In this document: piece after piece, positions 7,389 through 12,722 of the stretch | How the letters are laid out: every line of letters begins with the position of its first letter | Position numbering within the stretch: position 1 is the stretch's first letter | From: Bacillota bacterium | GTDB taxonomy: Bacteria > Bacillota_I > Bacilli_A > Acholeplasmatales > Acholeplasmataceae | Direction: 5' to 3' | NCBI GenBank assembly: GCA_023458995.1 | Contig: JAEWVV010000229.1 | Coordinates: 1-12,722 of the forward strand | Length of the DNA: 12,722 bases | Notes under the pieces: model-generated | Database searches by the model: none | What the model was told of the DNA's origin: nothing | Seen by the model: only the letters and a program-made list of their open reading frames with translations | Program-made: the position numbers and the translations under genes

Positions 7389-8675
7389 TTATTCAATCAC
7401 TGGTTTTAATTCTGTTCCATCGGATGGAATATTATCTTTTACTGAAGGCCATCCTTGTTCATTCCAAATAAGACGATCAAGAAGTAAACTTCTACGATTT
7501 GAATTTCCTACATGTGAAGGTTCTAATACATCAAATCCGTGATAGACGATAAAGTAGTCACCTGCATCATCTGTTGCAATCGCATTATGTCCAACACCCA
7601 CAAAAAATGAACTCGGCGATACCACCTGATAGCCAACAGATGCTTGTTTCATCGTTCTACCTAAGTGATCGACATAAGGACCCATTGGATTTATTGATCT
7701 TCCAACTCTCACGTTATAAGTTGATTTCAAACCGTTACAACAACTACCTGTTGATAGAAACATGTAGTAATATCCATCTTTAAAGATGATATATGCACCT
7801 TCATACGTTGTTGTACTAAATCTTTCTTCAGTCGGTGTTCCTGCAAGATGTATTTTATTTAATGCACCTTCAGAAATACCGACTTTAACGTTTAATCCAT
7901 CTTCAGTTAACTCGAGTCCGTATATACCTCTAAAACTTCCCCAGACAAGGTATAATTTGCCATCTTGCCCATAAAATACATTGGGGTCGATTGAGTTATT
8001 AACACCTATTTCACTCGAGTTAAATAATTTACCGTGGTCAACCCAAGGACCAGCCGGATGATCTGCTGATGCAACGCCAATTCCAGGGTTTGGATCTCCC
8101 CAAGCTGATAAGGAATAATAGAGATTAAACTTATCGCCTACTTTAACAATATCAGGTGCCCATAATCCGGCATTGAGTGTACCCCAGCTTGGTCGTGTAG
8201 CACCTGTGAAGACGCTACCTGTATAACTCCACGTGATTAAATCAATTGATTGGATGATGGGAATGTATTTTAGACCATACTCAGTCCCCCATACACCATC
8301 ATCTTGTGTACCATATGCATAATAGGTACCTTCGTGTCTTATAATGGTCGGATCTGCTAGGATAGGTTCCCATACCGGGTTGTTATAATACATCCATTCC
8401 CATATCGCTTTAAGTGTTATATCTTTAGTGATGGGTTTTGAAAAGTCGAATAACTCACCATCTAGTTCCCAACCCTTAAAATAATAGTCACCTTTGGAGG
8501 GGTCGCTTGGTTTAACTGCCATTTCATTTTGTTTAATCATCTGATCGGAGACGACATTTCCACCAAATGAATCAAACGATACTTTAAAAGTAGGAATATC
8601 AGGAGTCTTGGAGCATGAAATTAGTGTTGTTATAAATATGACAAAGATCACAACAACGTACAGTTTTTTTACCAT
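7389..8675 (-). CDS. GH43 lipoprotein, arabinanase-like, with N-terminal InlB-type repeat
   Basis: 428 residues, first gene of the operon. The lipoprotein signal ends TTLISC (C21). Residues about 29-93 form a single Listeria-Bacteroides/InlB B-repeat-like module (FDSFGGNVV, then YYFKGWELDGELFDFSKPIT and TLKAIWEW). The GH43 domain spans about 100-428. Expected catalytic residues are D108 (ADPTII), D230 (NSIDPNVF) and E292 (YEGAYI). WGSFRGIYG, GSCCNGLKSTYNVRVGRS and VGVGHNAI again point to the arabinanase-type subgroup. The acid motif reads EGAY rather than EAPY, so its specificity or mode of action may differ from the paralogue at 2772-4130. The start has a near-ideal GGAGGA at 8682-8687. Being first behind the regulated promoter fits a role in making the first inducing oligosaccharides, which is inference. 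Confidence 0.86.
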   Translation of the reverse strand: MVKKLYVVVIFVIFITTLISCSKTPDIPTFKVSFDSFGGNVVSDQMIKQNEMAVKPSDPSKGDYYFKGWELDGELFDFSKPITKDITLKAIWEWMYYNNPVWEPILADPTIIRHEGTYYAYGTQDDGVWGTEYGLKYIPIIQSIDLITWSYTGSVFTGATRPSWGTLNAGLWAPDIVKVGDKFNLYYSLSAWGDPNPGIGVASADHPAGPWVDHGKLFNSSEIGVNNSIDPNVFYGQDGKLYLVWGSFRGIYGLELTEDGLNVKVGISEGALNKIHLAGTPTEERFSTTTYEGAYIIFKDGYYYMFLSTGSCCNGLKSTYNVRVGRSINPMGPYVDHLGRTMKQASVGYQVVSPSSFFVGVGHNAIATDDAGDYFIVYHGFDVLEPSHVGNSNRRSLLLDRLIWNEQGWPSVKDNIPSDGTELKPVIE

Positions 8676-8864
8676 TGAGATTCCTCCAAAGATTTCTTTA
8701 TCTAGTTAATGCGAACTTATTTCTTATTTAAAGGCATGACATATGCTTACCTTTTTTTAATGAATGATTTTAATTTCATCTTATAAAACAAGGTAATAGC
8801 GGAGTGCATATTCGACTAATCAAGGTCCTGCCAAAACCTAGAAAAAGTCCTCTACATCAACGTT
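8676..8864 (-). other. Long 5' untranslated leader of the arabinan operon
   Basis: About 190 bases separate the predicted transcription start from the first GH43 gene. No known riboswitch class is recognised. It holds a small imperfect hairpin at 8727-8753 (AAAG and CTTT outside, GCAT and ATGC inside, a 4-base bulge), a possible mini-ORF MKLKSFIKKR at 8747-8779 without a convincing SD, and a five-codon ORF at 8728-8742 behind an AAAGG that lies in the hairpin. The GGAGGA SD of the GH43 gene is at 8682-8687. The function of the leader is unknown. Confidence 0.45.
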
Positions 8865-8868
8865 AATT
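8855..8868. promoter_or_regulatory. Operator-like site O1 at the transcription start
   Basis: CATCAACGTTAATT is an imperfect CG-centred palindrome (five of seven positions match across the centre) and shares the core AACGTTAA with the perfect site at 8907-8920. It covers the predicted +1, where a LacI-family repressor would block transcription. Confidence 0.5.
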
Positions 8869-8870
8869 GT

Positions 8871-8899
8871 ATTTTATCACAACGATAAAGCGTTTACAA
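8871..8899 (-). promoter_or_regulatory. Predicted sigma-A promoter of the arabinan operon
   Basis: On the minus strand: -35 TTGTAA (8894-8899), a 17-base spacer, and -10 TAAAAT (8871-8876) preceded by TG one base upstream, giving an extended -10. Transcription would start near 8864 and read into the GH43 gene. It is the only good promoter seen upstream of the seven-gene run and is surrounded by three palindromic sites, so strong control is expected. Confidence 0.7.
8885..8898. promoter_or_regulatory. cre-like catabolite or LacI-family site over the -35 region
   Basis: ATAAAGCGTTTACA matches the CcpA cre consensus TGWAAGCGNTTWCA except for its first two bases (AT instead of TG). It overlaps the -35 box and spacer, a position where binding would repress. 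It could instead be a third, weaker site for the same regulator as the AACGTTAA sites. A separate 6-bp inverted repeat, TTTATC/GATAAA, spans 8873-8889 next to it. Confidence 0.5.
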
Positions 8900-8906
8900 C
8901 AGTTTT

Positions 8907-8920
8907 CATTAACGTTAATG
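8907..8920. promoter_or_regulatory. Perfect 14-bp palindromic operator O2 upstream of the promoter
   Basis: CATTAACGTTAATG is its own reverse complement and has the central CG typical of LacI-family operators. It lies just upstream of the -35 box. Its centre is 52 bp from that of O1, close to five helical turns, so two dimers or a tetramer could lie on the same face and loop the promoter. Confidence 0.65.
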
Positions 8921-8982
8921 TAATATTTTTTCAAACACCTGTACTTTCATATTAATTAGCTATAAATTCCATATATTCATAA

Positions 8983-9015
8983 GGCAAAAATAAAAAAATC
9001 GAATTATCTCCGATT
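8983..9015 (-). terminator. Weak intrinsic terminator after the Lgt-like gene
   Basis: On the minus strand AATCG and CGATT (9011-9015 and 8997-9001) form a 5-bp stem with a nine-base loop, followed by a run of seven T and further T-rich sequence. It lies about 30 bases after the stop at 9046. The stem is short, so efficiency may be modest. Confidence 0.45.
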
Positions 9016-9045
9016 GTTTTATGATGATTAATAGGTTTAATCGTA

Positions 9046-9816
9046 TTATTCTTTAGTTTTAAGTGTGCTTTCCCTATTTTTCCTATAATAGATCATTAAT
9101 GTCACAAGAGAAATGACAAACATAAAGAGGACTTGCCACTGAGAAGGACTGAAAAGTGGTAAGAAAGTACCTCTTGCATCGCCTCTAAAAAATTCGATAA
9201 TAAATCTGAATATTGCATAACTTATGCCATAAATGAATATATTGTATTGCCATTTATTCTTATTTAACAAAACCATAAGAACAAAGGATAAGATCAGTAA
9301 GAACAATGCTTCTATTAGTTGTGTAGGAATGACTTCTGTTGTTGTCGTTATAAACTTAATACCAAACCAAGCGTCTGTTTCAACACCATAACAACATCCA
9401 GCAAGTGTACAACCAACTCGTCCAAAAAAGTGTGCAAATGCAATACCAAAGGCTGCAATCGATATAACCTTAAAGAAATATTTTTTATCTTCTTCTTTTC
9501 CAAACAATTTAACTCCAAGTAAGAAAGTGACTACACCACCAATGAGGCCACCCATAAACGTTAATCCTCGTGCATAAAACTCTCTACCATGTTTCATATC
9601 ATCAATATAGTTATATATCTGTTGGAATAAAAAGGCTGATACTAATCCAATAACAATTGATACAACACCTATGATTAAATAGAAGTTAAACGTCTTATAG
9701 GGTATACCCATTTTCTCTGAGTAAGTTCTCAAAATAAATAAAGCAAAAATCATTCCTATAACCATCATCACAAGATATGATTCTAACCATTCAATACCAA
9801 ATAAATGTGGGTGCAT
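9046..9816 (-). CDS. Lgt-family membrane protein (prolipoprotein diacylglyceryl transferase-like, Cys-rich variant)
   Basis: 256 residues, polytopic (hydrophobic stretches near 13-30, 43-65, 86-102, 115-132, 165-185, 193-207 and 226-243). The signature region reads FGRVGCTLAGCCYGVET (131-147) where classical Lgt has GRxGNFxNxExxG; the Arg (R133) is kept. TFMGGLIGG (87-94), PTQLIEAL (164-171) and RFIIEFFRGDARG (204-216) also match the family. Lgt moves diacylglyceryl from phosphatidylglycerol to the lipobox Cys of prelipoproteins, and four such lipoproteins are encoded next door. The CxxAGCC form is a recognisable sub-branch, often a second copy, so the enzymatic role is likely but not certain. 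RBS AGAGGA is at 9822-9827. It has its own promoter and appears to be a single-gene unit. Confidence 0.8.
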   Translation of the reverse strand: MHPHLFGIEWLESYLVMMVIGMIFALFILRTYSEKMGIPYKTFNFYLIIGVVSIVIGLVSAFLFQQIYNYIDDMKHGREFYARGLTFMGGLIGGVVTFLLGVKLFGKEEDKKYFFKVISIAAFGIAFAHFFGRVGCTLAGCCYGVETDAWFGIKFITTTTEVIPTQLIEALFLLILSFVLMVLLNKNKWQYNIFIYGISYAIFRFIIEFFRGDARGTFLPLFSPSQWQVLFMFVISLVTLMIYYRKNRESTLKTKE

Positions 9817-9849
9817 ATGTTTCCTCTTCTTGAATTTGATTTTAATATC

Positions 9850-9877
9850 ATCATAACATAAAATATGGTTTATCCAA
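9850..9877 (-). promoter_or_regulatory. Predicted promoter of the Lgt-like gene
   Basis: Minus strand: -35 TTGGAT (9872-9877), 16-base spacer, -10 TATGAT (9850-9855) with an upstream TG (extended -10). It lies about 35 bases before the ATG at 9816, giving a short leader. Confidence 0.55.
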
Positions 9878-9883
9878 TATTTT
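9860..9883. repeat. AT-rich inverted repeat between the HD-GYP and Lgt-like genes
   Basis: AAAATATGG and CCaATATTTT can pair (7 bp plus 2 bp around a one-base bulge, loop TTTAT). It lies 17 bases after the HD-GYP stop and overlaps the -35 of the next gene. It may be a weak terminator or an operator; no T-run follows on the minus strand, so termination is uncertain. Confidence 0.35.
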
Positions 9884-9900
9884 TAATTTTTTATCAAACT

Positions 9901-10698
9901 CTACGATCTACTTAGTGAATTAAAGATTGCATCAAACTGTTGATGAATCTTAATAAAAGCTTCTACAACATCTGGATCAAAATGCTTTCCTGAATCATTA
10001 TCAATGATATCATACGCCATTTGATGGGACATTGGTTCCTTATAAGGACGTTTTGATCTTAGAGCATCATAGACATCAACTAATGCCATAATACGTGTAG
10101 GTAATGGAATCTCTTCACCCTTCAAACCACTGAGATAACCCATACCATTCCATTTTTCATGATGGTATTTTGCAATAATTCTTCCCATTAAAACAAGGTT
10201 AGTTTTCGGATAGAACTTCACCATATTTGATAAAATATCATCACCCGTTTTAATGTGCTTTTTAATGGTTTCAAATTCCTCTGGTGTCAATCTACCTGGT
10301 TTTAATAACACACTATCAGGAATATCAATTTTACCAATGTCATGAAGTGGAATAACGAGTAAACTTTTAATACCTTGAAAATCTAGATGATTTCGCATAA
10401 AATCATCTTTGAGTTTTGATGAATCTTTGATATACCACTCTTCATTTGAAAAGTGTTTTGTGACCCAATCCGATAGATCTTCTAGAGGGATATTTTGTAG
10501 ATTATGAATCTGCTGTGATATGCCTTCTCTGCAGTACTCGAATGTATTACTACATGTCTTATGTTCAAAGTCATACTTAAAAATATAGGTGCGGTCAACA
10601 CCAACAAAGTCATTGATAATTTTTAATGTCTGTGTGATTTTACTTTGTAGATTCGATAGATTTACTTTGGCTAATAGTGAGGAGATATTCGACATCAT
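9901..10698 (-). pseudogene. GAF / HD-GYP signalling protein, probably damaged (internal deletion and 5' frameshift)
   Basis: The intact frame gives 265 residues. Residues about 10-117 look like a GAF domain (KIINDFVGVDRTYIF to GIKSLLVIPL). This joins directly at residue 118 to the middle of an HD-GYP phosphodiesterase domain (LHDIGKIDIPDSVLLKPG). The roughly 40-60 residues that normally precede the HD motif in HD-GYP domains, including the first metal ligand, are absent. Later ligands remain: H119-D120, H148, H179-H180 and D208, but the GYP motif reads GYL (187-189). The first ATG in frame (10698) has no SD. A well-formed start, GGAGG six bases before ATG at 10750, is out of frame because of an A7 run at 10717-10723; with six A the two parts join as MNRSLVWYSKKLRDLNSMM. 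HD-GYP domains hydrolyse cyclic dinucleotides; activity here is doubtful. A functional short variant cannot be excluded. Confidence 0.65.
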
Positions 10699-10747
10699 GC
10701 TGTTTAAATCTCGCAGTTTTTTTGGAATACCAAACGAGAGAGCGGTT

Positions 10748-10761
10748 CATGGAAAACCTCC
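10748..10761 (-). promoter_or_regulatory. Strong RBS and likely original start of the HD-GYP gene
   Basis: GGAGG at 10757-10761, six bases from ATG at 10748-10750. This frame reads MNRSLVWYSKK, passes the A7 tract, and in the sequence as given meets TAA about 35 codons from the start. Deleting one A restores fusion to the long frame, so this is probably the true start. Confidence 0.6.
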
Positions 10762-10764
10762 AAT

Positions 10765-10788
10765 ATATACTATTTTCCTATAGTATAT
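10765..10788. repeat. 9-bp perfect inverted repeat upstream of the HD-GYP gene
   Basis: ATATACTAT and ATAGTATAT flank a six-base spacer (TTTCCT), ending four bases before the SD. A second overlapping palindrome, GTATATCATATAC, spans 10783-10795. They may be operator sites or a 5' leader hairpin. AT-rich composition makes chance repeats possible. Confidence 0.4.
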
Positions 10789-10938
10789 CATATACATTCT
10801 TACTAAAATATTAAATTTAGTGTCATTTATATATCATATTATGTTAATCATTGTAGACAACCATTTTCGAAGAGAAATATGCAAAATCACATTATCAAAG
10901 CATGAAACACATCTACAAAAACAAAAGGGCTGTTTGAT

Positions 10939-10960
10939 ATAAAGTTTAACCAAACTTCAT
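10939..10960 (-). terminator. Hairpin downstream of the RpiB-like gene, possible terminator
   Basis: In minus-strand RNA the arms ATGAAGTTT and AAACTTTAT pair over 9 bp with one G-U wobble around a GGTT loop, about 50 bases after the stop at 11011. The wobble exists only in the minus-strand transcript. No T-run follows at once, so it may stabilise the 3' end rather than terminate. The rest of 10762-11010 is AT-rich, with no gene seen. Confidence 0.4.
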
Positions 10961-11010
10961 TTCAACACACACCCTATAAACTAATTTAAATCTACGATCT
11001 TAACAATTAA

Positions 11011-11586
11011 CTATTTTACTTCTGGTTTTGATTCCAGTTTAATTTCATAATCGCCAAGCTTATTAACCTTAAAATTATTCTTTTTATATTCATCATAATC
11101 AAAAGCCTCAAGTTCATCAATAGCTAGTTTATGGAACTCATAGAAATTGTTCCACCATTCATAACCTGAACCAAGCTCAGCATTAAGATATGCATCCGCT
11201 ATATCACAACCCATTTGTGGAGCAACATAGAAAGCACCCATCGCGAGCACATTAACACCGTTACCAGTGATTGCTCTTAATGCTGCAGGAACACTTTCAA
11301 CGACACCCGCATGAACATGAGGGCATTTGCTTGCTGCAATATGAATTCCCATACCTGTGCCACAAAACAATAATGCTCTTTCGAAATGACCTTCACTAAT
11401 TTCAGCGCCTACTCTTAACCCAACACGATGAAACATTAATTCAGTATCTGTTTCATCAAGTGATTTCACACCTAAATCTGTTATCGTCCATCCTTTAGCT
11501 TTTAGATGTTTGACGACTGCTTCCTTAAGGGGAAAACCTGCAAAATCAGCACCAACTACAAGTTGTTTATCTTTTACGAGTTTCAT
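11011..11586 (-). CDS. RpiB/LacA/LacB-family sugar-phosphate isomerase, divergent
   Basis: 191 residues, longer than the roughly 150 of typical RpiB. The fold signatures are clear: VVGADFAGFPLKEAV (10-24) at the nucleotide-like N-terminus and FCGTGMGIHIAASK (74-87) with the active-site Cys75, then NVLAMGAFYVAP (112-123). The usual DHAG motif reads DFAG, so the His is replaced by Phe14, and the usual YPD segment is absent. A C-terminal extension (about 141-191, YEWWNNFYEFHKLAIDEL and a charged tail) is not found in standard RpiB. The family interconverts aldose and ketose phosphates; the altered pocket suggests a substrate other than ribose 5-phosphate, such as another pentose, tetrose or hexose phosphate. 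It follows the ROK kinase by 15 bases, with an AGGA SD, so it likely acts in the same pathway. Last gene of that operon. Confidence 0.82.
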   Translation of the reverse strand: MKLVKDKQLVVGADFAGFPLKEAVVKHLKAKGWTITDLGVKSLDETDTELMFHRVGLRVGAEISEGHFERALLFCGTGMGIHIAASKCPHVHAGVVESVPAALRAITGNGVNVLAMGAFYVAPQMGCDIADAYLNAELGSGYEWWNNFYEFHKLAIDELEAFDYDEYKKNNFKVNKLGDYEIKLESKPEVK

Positions 11587-11601
11587 ATTATTCCTACTTT
11601 C

Positions 11602-12549
11602 TTAATAAAGGCTTGCACAAAGACTTGCATAATCGCCTATTTGCTCACCTAGCTTTGATGGTTTTATAAGAACATGACTAAGACTTGATTCAATTACTTC
11701 TTCTTTGAGTACTTCATACATCGATTGATCCATATACTCATGACTTCGCATGTATATACCACCTAGTACGATTATATCAGGGTTGAGTATATCAATGATA
11801 ATGGAAAGCCCTTTTCCTAGGTTTCTACCGATAATTTCGAACAATTCGATTGCAACTCCATCACCAGCTGATGCTAATTTAGACAGTTCTTTCGCAGATA
11901 TATTTTGTTGTGTAAACCATGGTTTATTTTGTCCTTGGCTCTTCTTGAGTTCAACAAAACTTTCGATTTGTTGATGGATACCACCACCACTACAATATCC
12001 TTCAAAAGAACCTTTTTTCCCATAACCAATTGGACCATCTTGTGCTAATCGGATATGTCCAATTTCACCTGCAGATCCACTACCACCTGAGTACAGTTGT
12101 CCATTAAGAATAAGCCCGGCACCAAGTCCAGTGCCAAATGTGATGAATATTGCATTTTTAAATCCCTTTGCTGCCCCAAACTGCCACTCAGCAATAGCTG
12201 AAGCATCTGCATCATTTTTTAGTTTACATGGAGCAGATAACTCACGAGTCACTATATCACAAATGGGTATATTATCCCATCCTTTTAAGTTAGGTGGAGA
12301 CTGGATAATCCCTTTGATTGAATCTAAAGGTCCACCACAACTTATTCCAATCTGTTTGATTTCAGTATGTTCAAGATTTAACTCTCTAAGCTGTCCTTTT
12401 ATATTGAGAATCAGTTTATCTATAACATCCTCTGGTTTCCCAATTGTTTTAATCTCTACTCTATTTAAAAGTGTGATTTGTTCTTTTTCAATATGAGCAA
12501 TGACTGTTGCACATTTTGTTCCACCAATATCAATTCCAACGATAATCAT
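11602..12549 (-). CDS. ROK-family sugar kinase without the zinc-site cysteines
   Basis: 315 residues, full length for a ROK kinase. Residues 5-12 (GIDIGGTK) form the ATP phosphate loop; GPLD is at 73-76; the catalytic Asp is D113 in KNDADASA; FGTGLGAGLILNG (138-150) and GSGSAGEIGHIRL (156-168) complete the signature, with H165 kept. The usual CxCGxxGCxE zinc motif reads IGYGKKGSFE (174-183): all three Cys are replaced (I174, Y176, S181). ROK enzymes phosphorylate hexoses or N-acyl amino sugars with ATP in the cytoplasm. No N-terminal helix-turn-helix is present, so this is a kinase rather than an XylR/NagC-type repressor. Its ATG overlaps the stop of the upstream SIS gene by 4 bases, and an RpiB-like isomerase follows, which points to one sugar-phosphate pathway. 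Substrate unknown. Confidence 0.9.
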   Translation of the reverse strand: MIIVGIDIGGTKCATVIAHIEKEQITLLNRVEIKTIGKPEDVIDKLILNIKGQLRELNLEHTEIKQIGISCGGPLDSIKGIIQSPPNLKGWDNIPICDIVTRELSAPCKLKNDADASAIAEWQFGAAKGFKNAIFITFGTGLGAGLILNGQLYSGGSGSAGEIGHIRLAQDGPIGYGKKGSFEGYCSGGGIHQQIESFVELKKSQGQNKPWFTQQNISAKELSKLASAGDGVAIELFEIIGRNLGKGLSIIIDILNPDIIVLGGIYMRSHEYMDQSMYEVLKEEVIESSLSHVLIKPSKLGEQIGDYASLCASLY

Positions 12550-12722
12550 TCGGAAAACACCTCGTATTCAAGTGCAAGACAAATGACATGAAAAAGTATT
12601 TCATGAATTTGTTGAACTCTAAATGTTTCAGTTTCATCTACGTTGAACAGTAAATCAATGTACTTTTTAACTTCTCCACCGGTTTTACCCGTAAATCCAA
12701 CAACAGTTACACCTTTAGTTTT
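12546..12722 (-). CDS. SIS-domain phosphosugar isomerase, GmhA-like (N-terminus beyond window)
   Basis: Only the last 58 residues are present; the frame is open to the right edge. They read VTVVGFTGKTGGEVKKYIDL and then an ETFRVQQIHEILFHVICLALE helix, matching the C-terminal end of the GmhA/DiaA-type SIS fold, where a Gly-rich turn and an R-(I/V)-Q-x-x-H helix are typical. GmhA converts sedoheptulose 7-phosphate to a heptose 7-phosphate; other SIS proteins act on different phosphosugars, so the substrate is not assigned. The TGA overlaps the start of the ROK kinase by 4 bases (ATGA), showing tight translational coupling. Family assignment rests on a short fragment. Confidence 0.7.
   Translation of the reverse strand, partial: KTKGVTVVGFTGKTGGEVKKYIDLLFNVDETETFRVQQIHEILFHVICLALEYEVFSE

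Noticed and set aside
8821..8845. AGGT/ACCT inverted repeat in the operon leader as a possible riboswitch stem
   Set aside because: Only four pairs form across a nine-base loop, and no riboswitch core motif was found around it.
9319..9522. Plus-strand Cys-rich 67-residue frame that resembles a small secreted peptide
   Set aside because: It is antisense to the Lgt-like gene, with no signal peptide or SD; the cysteines come from the opposite-strand codons.
10850..10859. TTGT-AG-ACAA short palindrome upstream of the HD-GYP gene
   Set aside because: Four-base arms are expected by chance in AT-rich DNA.
12131..12496. Plus-strand 121-residue open frame
   Set aside because: It is antisense to the ROK kinase, whose motifs are unmistakable; composition fits a shadow frame.
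1..12722. Use of TGA as tryptophan (Mycoplasma code)
   Set aside because: Tryptophans in all genes are TGG and TGA is a stop at 889 and 12546, so the standard code applies.

Overview
The window looks like a low-GC Gram-positive-type genome. The best guess is a member of the Acholeplasmataceae or a nearby Mollicutes/Bacillota lineage. The basis is AT-rich intergenic DNA, strong GGAGG-type ribosome binding sites, several lipobox lipoproteins used as surface enzymes, a mainly catabolic gene set, and the standard genetic code (tryptophan is TGG and TGA is used as a stop, for example at 889-891 and 12546-12548). The genus is inference; no rRNA or other phylogenetic marker is present. Every supported gene lies on the minus strand, so the window reads biologically from right to left.

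Right end (12722 to about 10940): a sugar-phosphate operon. It holds the C-terminal end of a SIS-domain (GmhA-like) isomerase, a ROK-family sugar kinase whose start overlaps the isomerase stop by 4 bases, and an RpiB/LacA/LacB-type isomerase 15 bases further on. The kinase lacks the cysteines of the ROK zinc site, and the isomerase has Phe where RpiB normally has His, so the substrate is probably not the textbook one.

Middle (10750 to 9046): an HD-GYP signalling gene that looks damaged. A GAF domain runs directly into the middle of an HD-GYP domain, and the well-placed start codon is separated from the frame by an A7 tract. Next is an Lgt-like membrane protein with its own likely promoter and a weak terminator.

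Left two thirds (8920 to 1): an apparent arabinan-utilisation operon. Order: lipoprotein GH43 arabinanase-like enzyme, 10-codon leader ORF, sugar-binding lipoprotein, two MalF/MalG-type ABC permeases, a second GH43 lipoprotein, a non-catalytic Big_2/CBM lipoprotein, and a secreted metallophosphoesterase cut by the window edge. Intergenic gaps are 2-63 bases. In the inferred scheme, lipid-anchored GH43 enzymes cut arabinan at the cell surface, the CBM lipoprotein helps hold polymer, and the binding protein and permeases import the oligosaccharides. No ATPase is encoded here, so a shared MsmX-type ATPase elsewhere is likely. The single good promoter (-35 at 8894-8899, -10 at 8871-8876) carries three CG-centred palindrome-like sites whose centres are 30 and 22 bp apart, a layout typical of LacI-family repression with looping.

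No rRNA, tRNA, CRISPR array, insertion sequence or phage gene was seen.
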